From Sulfurimonas sp. (GTDB lineage: Bacteria; Campylobacterota; Campylobacteria; Campylobacterales; Sulfurimonadaceae), in contig JAMOMX010000063.1 in assembly GCA_027066935.1 (NCBI GenBank), positions 1 to 17,206 of the forward strand: a stretch of DNA of 17,206 nucleotides. Reading direction: 5' to 3'. Below the pieces are notes generated by a model. That model saw nothing but the letters and a program-made list of their open reading frames with translations, searched no databases and was not told the origin of the DNA. This document shows, piece by piece, positions 1 to 7,490 of this stretch (its first letter is position 1; each line of letters begins with the position of its first letter). Both the position numbers and the translations under genes were made by a program.

Positions 1-902
1 GCCTTGGAATTATTGGAAAAAATGGTAAAGGAAAATCTACACTTTTAAATACTATTGCAAAAGAGTTAAAACAACTTAACGGAGAGGTAAACTACCACAC
101 AAGCACATCATTTGCACACTTTGGACAAACAAATATCTCCCATTTAAATCCAAACAATACCATTATGGATGAGATATATATAGGAAATTCTACCCTTAGT
201 GAATCTAGTGTAAGAGCTATATGTGGTGGTATGATGTTTAGCGGAGATAATGCTAAAAAGAAAATTTCATTACTATCTGGTGGTGAAAAAAGTCGTGTAA
301 TGTTGGGACAAATTTTAGCTAGAAATGTAAACTTACTTTTTCTTGATGAACCTACAAACCACCTTGATATGGACTCGATAGAGGCACTTACTAATGCTAT
401 AAATAATTTTAATGGTTCAGTTATTATTGTAACTCACTCCGAAGAGCTACTCCGTAGAGTTTGTGATCGGCTTATAATCTTTGCAAATGATGGAGCTGAG
501 TATTTTGATGGTGGATATGATCTATTTTTACAAAAGATTGGCTGGGAAGATGAGGAACAAGTTGAAAAAATAAAAGCACCCCCTAAATCAAACAACAAAG
601 AAAACAAAAAACTAAAAGCAGAACTTGTAAGAGAGCGAAATAAAATAACATCACCCCTAAAAAAAAGAGTTGAAAAACTTGAAAACCAAATAATGGAGCT
701 TGAAGAACTTTTAGAATCACACCATAAAGAGCTTATAGCGGTGTCTAATTCTGGTGATAGTACATCCCTTATGGAATTATCTAAAACTGTATCAAAAGAG
801 GAGACTCAAGTAGAAGAGTTATTTGAAAGTTTTGAAGAGGCTCAGATGGAACTTGATGAGATAAATGAGAGTTATGAGAAAAAAATTGAGAAATTATCAT
901 GA
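1..902 (+). CDS. ABC-F family ATPase, C-terminal part (Uup-like), 5'-truncated by window edge
   Basis: The reading frame is open from base 3, so the gene starts outside the window; the ATG at 165 is internal. The visible 299 residues hold one complete nucleotide-binding domain. Its Walker A is GKNGKGKST at bases 15-41, the signature LSGGEKSR starts at base 273, and Walker B runs into DEPTNHLD at about 333-370, the hallmark of ABC-F proteins. There are no membrane segments. After the ATPase domain comes a Lys/Glu-rich coiled coil of about 100 residues, like the C-terminal domain of Uup. ABC-F proteins are soluble and act on the ribosome or on nucleic acid; Uup has been linked to translation and to transposon excision. 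The TGA stop overlaps the next ATG (ATGA at 899-902), suggesting coupled translation. Family is certain; the Uup subtype is inferred from the C-terminal coil because the first ATPase domain is not visible. Confidence 0.9.
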   Translation, partial: LGIIGKNGKGKSTLLNTIAKELKQLNGEVNYHTSTSFAHFGQTNISHLNPNNTIMDEIYIGNSTLSESSVRAICGGMMFSGDNAKKKISLLSGGEKSRVMLGQILARNVNLLFLDEPTNHLDMDSIEALTNAINNFNGSVIIVTHSEELLRRVCDRLIIFANDGAEYFDGGYDLFLQKIGWEDEEQVEKIKAPPKSNNKENKKLKAELVRERNKITSPLKKRVEKLENQIMELEELLESHHKELIAVSNSGDSTSLMELSKTVSKEETQVEELFESFEEAQMELDEINESYEKKIEKLS

Positions 903-1357
903 ACAAAGAGTTATATTTTCTACGCTCATCTGAGCAAAAAATTGTTAACGATTTAGTAAAATATGCTTATCCAAGAGATATGAATAATTTAAATATTTAT
1001 ACTGATTTTTATGGTTTAACCACTAAAGATTTAGGTCTTTATGCTCTTGTACAAAACAAAATAGCTGGTGCAATTTGGAGTAGAGAGATAGATGGTGTAC
1101 CAAAATTAAGTGTAGCTATTTTAAAAGAGTTTAAAACACAAGGTATTGGCTCATTTATGATGAATCAGTATCTAATAGAAGCCTCAGCTTTATATGAAAG
1201 AATAGATATAGATATATCTCACAAACCTGCATCTATAAAGTTTTATGAGAAATTTGGATTTGAGAGATTAGACAATAATTTATTAACTAAAAAACTAGAG
1301 ATAAAAGAGGTTGTGCGACCAACTGATGGTTATGACCCTACTCGCTGGATGGACTAA
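899..1357 (+). CDS. GNAT family N-acetyltransferase
   Basis: A 152-residue protein of typical single-domain GNAT size. The acetyl-CoA pyrophosphate-binding motif is QGIGS at residues 81-85, preceded by a predicted beta strand (LSVAIL, 70-75). A C-terminal SIKFYEKFGFE (112-122) matches the usual end of the fold, where the Tyr often serves as general acid. The substrate cannot be read from the sequence. The ATG overlaps the stop of the ABC-F gene by 4 nt, so the two are probably co-translated. It ends 16 nt from the convergent 3' end of mrdA, and no T-rich hairpin terminator is visible in that gap. Confidence 0.8.
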   Translation: MNKELYFLRSSEQKIVNDLVKYAYPRDMNNLNIYTDFYGLTTKDLGLYALVQNKIAGAIWSREIDGVPKLSVAILKEFKTQGIGSFMMNQYLIEASALYERIDIDISHKPASIKFYEKFGFERLDNNLLTKKLEIKEVVRPTDGYDPTRWMD

Positions 1358-1373
1358 TATGATTTAAAGAGCT

Positions 1374-3158
1374 CTATAGTTTAATATATTTTAATTCTAA
1401 AAGCTTATCATATATTTTTGAAACAATTTCTCCAGTAGCAGCTCCTCCATGCCCCCCATGTTCTACTACAACAGAAACAATATATTGAGGATTTTTATAT
1501 GGCCCATAAGTAGAAAACCAAGCATGTGAGCGTTTATAATATTCCATATCATGCTCTAAAATTCTATTTTCAATATCTTGCATAATACCAACAACTTGAG
1601 CTGTTCCTGTTTTACCAGCAATTTTAACTTTAGAACTTAAGTATTTTGTTGCCGTTCCAGTAGGATGATTAGACACTTCATACATCGCTTTTCTAATAAG
1701 TGAGATCTTATTTAATTCTTTTTTATTTAAGATATTCATAATTTTTGGCTCTACTATTTTATTACCAATTTTTTTTGCTACAAATGGTGTTGGAAGCTTT
1801 GATGTAGCCATTAAAGCTGTAAATTGTGCTATTTGAATAGGGGTAACTAAAAAATTGCCCTGCCCTATAGATGTATTTACAGTTTCTCCCATATACCATG
1901 TAAGATTATATTTTTTTCTTTTCCATTCACGCGAGGGAACTGTACCTATAAACTCATTTGGCAAATCAATACCAGTTTTTTTACCAAGTCCATATCGAAT
2001 AAATCCATCACTCATCTTTTTTATTCCAACTTTTAAACTCCCTTTATAAAAATAATCATCACAACTCTCACGAATAGCTTTTTTAATTCCAGTTGTTTCA
2101 TGACCATTTTTTTTCCAGCATCTAAAAACTCTTTTTCCAAGTGGCATTGAAGATTTACAATCAACACTCCAATAGGGGCTTATTCCATTTGTTAAATATA
2201 TTAAACCAAGACCCGTTTTAATTGTAGAACCTGGTGGATAAAGTCCATGAGTTACCTTATTTGTAAATGGTTTATCTAAGCTAGTTGATAAATGTTTCCA
2301 TTGTTTATGGGAGATGCCCGATACAAAAGTATTTAAATCATATTCAGGAAAACTACTAGCGGATAATATAGCTCCATTTATATCCATCACAATAACTGAA
2401 CCAGCCTTTTTATCAAATAGGGTAGATATATATTTTTGTAGCTCTATATCAATGTTTAAAGTTAATTTTCTATCTTCTTTTGCTTTTTCATATGACAGCT
2501 CTTTAATTACTTGATTGTTTGCATTAACTTTAACCTTTTTACTACCAGCTTCACCTTGTAGGTAGCTATTGTAGTATTTTTCCACTCCAACTTTGCCAGC
2601 ATATCCAATTAATTTTAGTAAATTATTATCATCAATATCTTTAGCATTTGCTCTTGATACATATCCTATAAAATGTGCTGCCGTTTTACCATAGGGATAG
2701 TATCTTTTAGGTGCAGGTACGATTTTTATGTTTTTTCGAAGAGATAACTCTGTATAAATAGGCATCATTTTATCATAGGAAATAAAATCTACTATATCGA
2801 TGAAATCATGGTTATAATAAGAATCATGCTTTTTATATGCTTTGATAAGTTTTTTTGGATCAAGTTCTGGAAGTAAGGATATTATTTTTTGAATCTCTTT
2901 ATCAAAAATATCTTTATTTATTTTTTGAATTAAGTGTGGTTTTAATTGTATTTTAAATCCAAGTTTATTTATAGCAATTGGTCTACCCTTGGTATCTACT
3001 ATCTCTCCACGAACAGGTGCAATTTTTTCTGTTTTAATTGTATTGTTAAGAGATAATTTTTCATAATATGTATTTGACTCTATAGCTAAAGAAAAAACCC
3101 TAACTATCAATGCTAACCACACCGATACAAACATAAATAAAATAAATTTTATCTTCAT
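1374..3158 (-). CDS. mrdA: Penicillin-binding protein 2, cell-elongation transpeptidase
   Basis: Class B PBP of 594 residues, a normal length for PBP2. It cross-links peptidoglycan during lateral wall growth as part of the rod complex. The N-terminal membrane anchor is residues 5-26. The dimerisation/pedestal domain covers about 45-220, including the APVRGEI region at 47-53. The transpeptidase domain carries all three active-site motifs: Ser311-Thr-Ile-Lys314 (within PPGSTIKTG), Ser365-Cys-Asp367 (the SxD form usual in PBP2) and Lys516-Thr-Gly518. The ATG overlaps the stop of the upstream membrane-protein gene (ATGA at 3155-3158) and has no good Shine-Dalgarno, so translation is probably coupled to that gene. 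It is the last gene of the minus-strand run. A PBP3/FtsI identity is less likely given the neighbours and the SxD motif. Confidence 0.95.
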   Translation of the reverse strand: MKIKFILFMFVSVWLALIVRVFSLAIESNTYYEKLSLNNTIKTEKIAPVRGEIVDTKGRPIAINKLGFKIQLKPHLIQKINKDIFDKEIQKIISLLPELDPKKLIKAYKKHDSYYNHDFIDIVDFISYDKMMPIYTELSLRKNIKIVPAPKRYYPYGKTAAHFIGYVSRANAKDIDDNNLLKLIGYAGKVGVEKYYNSYLQGEAGSKKVKVNANNQVIKELSYEKAKEDRKLTLNIDIELQKYISTLFDKKAGSVIVMDINGAILSASSFPEYDLNTFVSGISHKQWKHLSTSLDKPFTNKVTHGLYPPGSTIKTGLGLIYLTNGISPYWSVDCKSSMPLGKRVFRCWKKNGHETTGIKKAIRESCDDYFYKGSLKVGIKKMSDGFIRYGLGKKTGIDLPNEFIGTVPSREWKRKKYNLTWYMGETVNTSIGQGNFLVTPIQIAQFTALMATSKLPTPFVAKKIGNKIVEPKIMNILNKKELNKISLIRKAMYEVSNHPTGTATKYLSSKVKIAGKTGTAQVVGIMQDIENRILEHDMEYYKRSHAWFSTYGPYKNPQYIVSVVVEHGGHGGAATGEIVSKIYDKLLELKYIKL

Positions 3159-3607
3159 AAAAAATTCACAATTAAAAATTCTACTATTATGTAATAAATT
3201 ATATAGTAACTAATCCCAACTAAAGGTAATAAAAACACAGTGGACATGAGTAAATTAAAAAAATAAAAACCAATATATGCCAATAAAATTATAGCTAATT
3301 TTATACATATGGAGCAGTTGAAATTTTGCTCTAATTTTGGCAGTACAAACTTATACACTAACCAAAAATATATAATTGTATTAAAAAGAAAATATCCTTT
3401 TTCACTTTCAAATATTAATAGGCAAAATGCAACTAGGAGGATAGCTATCGTATCATGATTTTTAAGTGATTTTATAAAAAGAAAAAATAAAACACCAAGC
3501 AATGGCGGTAAAAAGAGATATATACTACTTAAGCCTACATATACCACAAACAGTGTGACAAACAGTAGGTATTTTAAAGGTTTTTTATTAGGGATACTTC
3601 GTTGCAT
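3155..3607 (-). CDS. Small polytopic inner-membrane protein, candidate MreD-like rod-complex subunit
   Basis: A 150-residue, very hydrophobic protein with about five membrane segments (roughly residues 12-30, 31-46, 52-66, 72-90, and a long stretch over 100-150). No enzymatic motif is visible. It lies directly upstream of mrdA and overlaps it by 4 nt. In many bacteria that place is held by mreD, a membrane protein of similar size and topology in the elongation complex. From memory, an uncharacterised membrane protein also precedes the PBP2 gene in Campylobacter jejuni. The MreD assignment is inference from size, topology and context, since MreD sequences diverge widely. Its ATG overlaps the previous gene by 34 nt and has no clear Shine-Dalgarno. 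A GTG at codon 21 is a possible later start but would remove much of the first membrane segment. Confidence 0.62.
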   Translation of the reverse strand: MQRSIPNKKPLKYLLFVTLFVVYVGLSSIYLFLPPLLGVLFFLFIKSLKNHDTIAILLVAFCLLIFESEKGYFLFNTIIYFWLVYKFVLPKLEQNFNCSICIKLAIILLAYIGFYFFNLLMSTVFLLPLVGISYYIIYYIIVEFLIVNFL

Positions 3608-4032
3608 ATCGGAAAGTGTTTACATTTAATACAATCGGCCCATATTTTATGTTCAGGGAGTGACTCTTTTGGAATTTCTGTAAAATCTAATCTTTCAAAA
3701 AAAGATTGTTTATAAGTAAGACTTAGTACTTTTTGTAATCCAAGTTCCTTACCTTCATCTAAAAGTTTTAAAACTAGATTTTTGCCTATATTTTTACCTC
3801 TATAATTTTCTTTTACTACAAGTGATCTAATCTCACCTAATGATTGTGAATGAATATGCAGTGCGCAAAAAGCGATTAGTTCGTTATCTTTAAAAGCTAG
3901 TGTATAAGATCTAATATTAGTAGCTAACTCATCATCATTTCTTTCTAATATAATTCCTAATTCAACCTCTGGAAATACTAATTTTTGCATATTTAAAATG
4001 TTATCTAATTTTGCTTTTTTATACTCAATCAT
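3574..4032 (-). CDS. GNAT acetyltransferase resembling short-form N-acetylglutamate synthase
   Basis: A 152-residue GNAT protein. The acetyl-CoA motif is RGKNIGK (78-84), preceded by GEIRSLVV (66-73). LTYKQSFFERLDF (105-117) and LPEHKIWADC (125-134) follow, and the tail has three cysteines, Cys134, Cys137 and Cys143 (DCIKCKHFPIC). I recognise this arrangement from the short ArgA-type N-acetylglutamate synthases, which lack the amino-acid-kinase domain and make N-acetylglutamate for arginine synthesis. The exact substrate is inference. The cysteine tail looks like a metal site or redox site. I chose the ATG at 4032, which overlaps engB by 8 nt with GAGGA 11 nt upstream, over a TTG at 4059 that would overlap engB by 35 nt. 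The tail of the gene overlaps the next gene by 34 nt. Confidence 0.65.
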   Translation of the reverse strand: MIEYKKAKLDNILNMQKLVFPEVELGIILERNDDELATNIRSYTLAFKDNELIAFCALHIHSQSLGEIRSLVVKENYRGKNIGKNLVLKLLDEGKELGLQKVLSLTYKQSFFERLDFTEIPKESLPEHKIWADCIKCKHFPICNEVSLIKNL

Positions 4033-4642
4033 CGGTAGAAAAATCCTCAAGTAAATCAAATAAAATCTTATTAACTTTTGCTAAACCTTTCTTTTTAGAG
4101 CTTGAAACCATTATTGCATGTGGAAATTCTTTTCTTAGTTTGTTTTGTTCTTTTTGATTTAATTTATCAATTTTTGTAAATAGTTGAAGAATATATTGTG
4201 ATTCATTAGAGGTCTCAACTAAAAAATCACTTACAGATTTATCAATATCAAGATTTGGATGTCTACAATCTATAAGATGGATAAATATTTTTATATTTTC
4301 ACGAGTTGCTATATAGTCAGTTAAATTTTTTTCCCAATCGCTTTTAATGCTTTTAGAAACTTTTGCATATCCAAAACCTGGTAAGTCAACAAACTTAGCA
4401 AACTTTTTTTGAGAGTTATCTCTATCCATAAAAGTTACATCAAAATAGTTGATTAATCTTGTTTTTCCTGGGGATGAGGATACTTTTGCTAACCCTTTAT
4501 GGTTTGTAAGTGCATTTAAAAGTGAACTTTTGCCTACATTAGAGCGTGCCATAAATACTACTTCATCTTGAACTGATGACTCTGGTGCTCCTTTTATATT
4601 TGGAGCTGAAATTACAAATTTTGAATCTACTATTTCAATCAT
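4025..4642 (-). CDS. engB: Ribosome-biogenesis GTP-binding protein EngB/YsxC/YihA
   Basis: A 205-residue TRAFAC GTPase of the usual EngB length, needed for late 50S subunit assembly. G1 is ARSNVGKSS (32-40), G2 involves Thr61 in PGKTRLINYF, G3 is DLPGFG (86-91), G4 is TKID (156-159) and G5 is the SSS stretch near 180-182. The first position of the P-loop consensus GxxxxGKS is Ala32 rather than Gly; whether that is lineage-typical cannot be judged here. The ATG overlaps the lptA stop (ATGA at 4639-4642) and is preceded by a good Shine-Dalgarno, AGAGGA, 6 nt upstream. It sits between the LPS-transport pair and the acetyltransferase gene, and the same lptA-engB adjacency occurs in Campylobacter (from memory). 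Confidence 0.95.
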   Translation of the reverse strand: MIEIVDSKFVISAPNIKGAPESSVQDEVVFMARSNVGKSSLLNALTNHKGLAKVSSSPGKTRLINYFDVTFMDRDNSQKKFAKFVDLPGFGYAKVSKSIKSDWEKNLTDYIATRENIKIFIHLIDCRHPNLDIDKSVSDFLVETSNESQYILQLFTKIDKLNQKEQNKLRKEFPHAIMVSSSKKKGLAKVNKILFDLLEDFSTDD

Positions 4643-5100
4643 TTATCATCCTCTTTTAAATCAAATATCATTATAACTGGTTTATCGGTCTTGCTTTTTG
4701 CTTTAGCTTTACCCTCTATTGTTTTTATAATAACTTCATCTCCAATTATTTTATTTTTTTCACCAAGTTGAGTTATATGAACATTATCATAAAAATAATA
4801 CTCTTTTGATAGTGGCTTGTATATAGCTTTTTGTGATACACCGCTATATTTTTCACCTTTTTGTGTTTCTATAATAAATGATACATTTCCCTCTGCTACA
4901 AATTTTATTGGTTTATTATCTTCATCTGTATATATAATAACCTTAGAGGCATTAAGCTCATCACCACCTTTAAGTATATTTACATCGCCTAAAAATGTAG
5001 ATATTCCTTTGCTTTGATCTGACTCAAACGATTTTGCTTTAATTTGAAGTTCATTTGCATATAACAGCGTTGTTATTAATATTATAAATATTATTTTCAT
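4639..5100 (-). CDS. lptA: LptA/OstA family periplasmic LPS-transport protein
   Basis: A 153-residue secreted protein. An N-terminal signal peptide (hydrophobic 2-14, likely cleavage after Ala15 in LLYANE) leads into one OstA/LptA beta-jellyroll domain over about 20-145. Family-type features include the ADELxA-like opening (ANELQIKAKSFE), a GDVNILKGGDELNASKVIIYT stretch split by short turns, and a following VAEGNVSF strand. LptA forms the periplasmic bridge that passes lipopolysaccharide or lipooligosaccharide from LptC to LptD. Its start codon overlaps the lptC stop by 1 nt (TAATG) and its own stop overlaps engB by 4 nt. Having lptC directly upstream supports the call. OstA-domain proteins share low sequence identity, so the assignment rests on signal peptide, size and context. 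Confidence 0.87.
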   Translation of the reverse strand: MKIIFIILITTLLYANELQIKAKSFESDQSKGISTFLGDVNILKGGDELNASKVIIYTDEDNKPIKFVAEGNVSFIIETQKGEKYSGVSQKAIYKPLSKEYYFYDNVHITQLGEKNKIIGDEVIIKTIEGKAKAKSKTDKPVIMIFDLKEDDK

Positions 5101-5624
5101 TATTTACTCTCTTGCATATTATAAATTGCATATACATTTTTTGATTTTATTGTATTATTTTTACTATCATATATAATTTCACTACCCTCAACGCGATTTA
5201 ATCCCATATGCGATTCATAATCAACTTCACTTACTGCAGTATTGGTAGTTTTGTTATATTTTACCTTTTGGGAGGAAAAACTCAAACCATCTTCTCTTTT
5301 AAACTTTACATCACCATCTAAATAAACAATATCATTTTTATATAATCCGTTTTTAGCTTTCATATTTACCGTCTGCTCTTTGAAATTATCACTATAATCA
5401 ATCCCCTCAACAACAAGTCTATCTTCATATTTAATCGCCTTATCACCTTTAATTAAAGAGGTTAGTCCTATTTTATCTAATTCATACAAAGTAAATGAAT
5501 TTAAACTAAATTGAGCTACCTCAGTAAGCTTTGTTTTTTTTAATTTCATTGGTTCAAATAAAAAATAAATCATTGCCAAAGCAACAACTATTAAAGATAA
5601 AAAAACGTTTATATTCAAAGCCAA
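5100..5624 (-). CDS. lptC: LptC family LPS-export inner-membrane protein
   Basis: A 174-residue protein with one N-terminal membrane segment (about 6-22) followed by a periplasmic beta-rich domain (about 25-170) with repeating strand patterns such as VVEGIDYS, YLDGDVKF and YESHMGLNRVEG. This is the LptC architecture. LptC sits in the LptBFG complex and hands LPS to LptA. The best start is TTG at 5624, overlapping the kdsC stop by 10 nt. A second TTG lies at codon 3, and the first ATG is codon 18, inside the membrane segment, so it would destroy the anchor. No strong Shine-Dalgarno is seen, so translational coupling to kdsC is likely. Position between kdsC and lptA, as in the enterobacterial kdsC-lptC-lptA order, supports the name. 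Confidence 0.82.
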   Translation of the reverse strand: MALNINVFLSLIVVALAMIYFLFEPMKLKKTKLTEVAQFSLNSFTLYELDKIGLTSLIKGDKAIKYEDRLVVEGIDYSDNFKEQTVNMKAKNGLYKNDIVYLDGDVKFKREDGLSFSSQKVKYNKTTNTAVSEVDYESHMGLNRVEGSEIIYDSKNNTIKSKNVYAIYNMQESK

Positions 5625-6109
5625 ACACCCAAAAATTCATCTTTTTGATCATTTTGCTCAACTAATATTTCTATCATTTCACGAACAGCACCATCGCCAC
5701 CATTACGAGATAAAACAAAATTTACTATCTCTTTAATATGATCAACTCCATCATTTGGAGTAAAACTCTTTCCAGCTAACTTAAGCATAGCATAATCATT
5801 TAAATCATCACCTATAGCAGCAACCTCATAGTTTTTTAAGCCAAGTGAGTTAATAAGTTCTTTTAAAACTTTTTCTTTATTTTTTATACCTTGAAAGCAG
5901 TGTTTTATTCCGAGTTCTTCAGCTCGTCTTTTTACCATTTTGGAATTTTTACCAGTTATTATAGCTACTTCATTACCCATCTTTATCCAAGTGGTTATTC
6001 CAAGTCCATCTTTTACATTAAAGGCTTTAAGTTCAATACCATCAGATGTATAGATTAAACTACCATCACTCAAGCAACCATCTACATCTAAAACAATAAG
6101 CTTTATCAT
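5615..6109 (-). CDS. kdsC: 3-deoxy-D-manno-octulosonate 8-phosphate phosphatase (HAD family)
   Basis: A 164-residue cap-less HAD phosphatase of KdsC type, which releases Kdo from Kdo-8-phosphate for the LPS inner core. HAD motif I is LDVDGCLSDG, with nucleophile Asp8 and general acid Asp10. Motif II Thr is Thr52 (AIITGKNS), motif III Lys is near Lys78, and motif IV is GDDLND (100-105). The tail SRNGGDGAVREMIEIL (135-149) is characteristic of KdsC and closes the active site of the neighbouring subunit in the tetramer. The ATG overlaps the hisB stop (ATGA, 6106-6109). It is directly followed by lptC and lptA, as in Escherichia coli, giving a compact LPS block. Confidence 0.93.
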   Translation of the reverse strand: MIKLIVLDVDGCLSDGSLIYTSDGIELKAFNVKDGLGITTWIKMGNEVAIITGKNSKMVKRRAEELGIKHCFQGIKNKEKVLKELINSLGLKNYEVAAIGDDLNDYAMLKLAGKSFTPNDGVDHIKEIVNFVLSRNGGDGAVREMIEILVEQNDQKDEFLGVWL

Positions 6110-6678
6110 AGTAGATCTTTTGTACTAGGTATTCCAATTTTCTCATTTTTTGTTGTAGCTCTACGAATAGCTACGCCAATAGATTTAAAAGCTGCCTCTA
6201 TGATATGATGTTTGTTTTTACCACGCTTTTGAATTATATGTACACTAATATTTGCATTTAAAACCAATGCTCTAAAAAACTCTTCAACAAGCTCAGTATC
6301 AAACTCTCCAACCTTACCACTTAACTCTAAATCATAAACTAAAAAAGGTCTGTTGCTAATATCTATATCACACTCTACACATGCTTCATCCATCACTATA
6401 GCAGTATTTGAAAAACGTTCAATTGATTTTGCAGGATAGAGGGATTCACTAAGTAAAGAACCAACAACAATTCCAATATCTTCAACACTATGATGATCAT
6501 CTATATGTGTATCTCCTACACATTTTATATCTAAGTCAATCAAAGAATGTTTTGAAAAACTCTCAAGCATATGATCTAAAAAACCAACACCAGTGTCGAT
6601 ATTGCTTTTCCCAGTTCCATAAAGATTTAATGAAACACTAATATCAGTTTCTTTTGTTTTTCTTGTTTTTGTAATCAT
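6106..6678 (-). CDS. hisB: Imidazoleglycerol-phosphate dehydratase (monofunctional)
   Basis: A 190-residue protein of normal length for the single-domain enzyme; the histidinol-phosphatase domain found in Escherichia coli HisB is absent. It dehydrates imidazoleglycerol phosphate to imidazole-acetol phosphate in histidine synthesis. Manganese-binding and catalytic motifs are present in both internal repeats: FLDHMLESFSKHS (33-45) with DTHIDDHHSVEDIG (56-69), and VEEFFRALV (131-139) with KNKHHIIEAAFK (154-165). The ATG shares one base with the rlpA stop (TAATG at 6676-6680). No other his gene is in the window, so histidine genes appear scattered and hisB rides in an envelope operon. Confidence 0.96.
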   Translation of the reverse strand: MITKTRKTKETDISVSLNLYGTGKSNIDTGVGFLDHMLESFSKHSLIDLDIKCVGDTHIDDHHSVEDIGIVVGSLLSESLYPAKSIERFSNTAIVMDEACVECDIDISNRPFLVYDLELSGKVGEFDTELVEEFFRALVLNANISVHIIQKRGKNKHHIIEAAFKSIGVAIRRATTKNEKIGIPSTKDLL

Positions 6679-7490
6679 TAATTATCCCTTACTATAAATG
6701 AATTTTGAAATTTACTATTAGCTTTATAATCACGTGCCTCTTGCTCACTTTTAAAGCCACTAAGCCACACTTTAAATGAGCGAGTTCCATCTCTATTAAT
6801 ATCTTTAATTATAGTCTTATAGCCATCAAGCCCATTATTTAACTCTTGTGTCTTAACAGCTCCATTAAAATTACTAAATGAACCAATTTGTATCGCAAAA
6901 TTAGCCTCTTGTGCCTCTTGAGGAACAGATTTTAATTGTTTTCTAGGAGAGATAGTTTTTTTACCTCTAACTTGAAAACCTAATATTTCTATTGTAACAG
7001 GGGCTGTACCAACTTTTACCATATCTATTTTGTGTGCAGAAGCATTTGATAAATCAATTATTCTAGTTGCAATAAATGGACCCCTATCATTAATTCTTAC
7101 AACTGTAGTTAAACCATTAACTTGATTTGTAACTTTTACAATAGTATTCATTGGTAATGTCTTATGAGCGGCCGTCATATCATGCATATTATAGGTCTCA
7201 CCATTTGATGTTAATTTACCATGAAAATCTGGACCATACCAACTAGCATTTCCATTAAATTTATCACCAACATGAACAACTGATGGGTAGTATTTTATAC
7301 CTCGAATTGTATATGGCTTCATAGTTGGATGAGAGTGTAGGCTTTCATCCATATTTTGTGAATGGGAATTTTTATCTGCTGAATATGTCTTAGGTGGTTT
7401 ATATTTTTTATATACTTTTTCACCTCTTGTGCTACAACCACTAAAAGCAACAATAATAAAAATTAAAAATAATATAGATAATTTATTCAT
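6678..7490 (-). CDS. rlpA: RlpA-type septal/peptidoglycan lipoprotein with DPBB and SPOR domains
   Basis: A 270-residue predicted lipoprotein: signal sequence 1-18 with lipobox FSGC and acylated Cys19. A low-complexity linker follows to about 75, then a double-psi beta-barrel domain over 78-171 (NASWYGPDFHGKLTSNGE, AAHKTLP, VRINDRGPF), then a C-terminal SPOR domain (197-268), which binds denuded glycans. In Pseudomonas aeruginosa RlpA is a lytic transglycosylase acting on such strands. Of its Glu-Asp-His catalytic set (from memory), Glu98 and His109 are kept here, but the Asp position is Asn101. Activity is therefore uncertain. Codons 1-2 overlap the mltD stop by 8 nt. Next to MltD, it suggests a coordinated septal or wall-remodelling pair. 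Confidence 0.93.
   Translation of the reverse strand: MNKLSILFLIFIIVAFSGCSTRGEKVYKKYKPPKTYSADKNSHSQNMDESLHSHPTMKPYTIRGIKYYPSVVHVGDKFNGNASWYGPDFHGKLTSNGETYNMHDMTAAHKTLPMNTIVKVTNQVNGLTTVVRINDRGPFIATRIIDLSNASAHKIDMVKVGTAPVTIEILGFQVRGKKTISPRKQLKSVPQEAQEANFAIQIGSFSNFNGAVKTQELNNGLDGYKTIIKDINRDGTRSFKVWLSGFKSEQEARDYKANSKFQNSFIVRDN

Noticed and set aside
165..167. ATG at 165 as the start of the ABC-F gene
   Set aside because: The frame is open to the window edge and encodes an intact Walker A upstream of this codon.
4033..4059. TTG at 4059 as the start of the NAGS-like gene
   Set aside because: It would extend the overlap with engB to 35 nt; the ATG at 4032 has a GAGGA upstream and begins right where the GNAT fold should.
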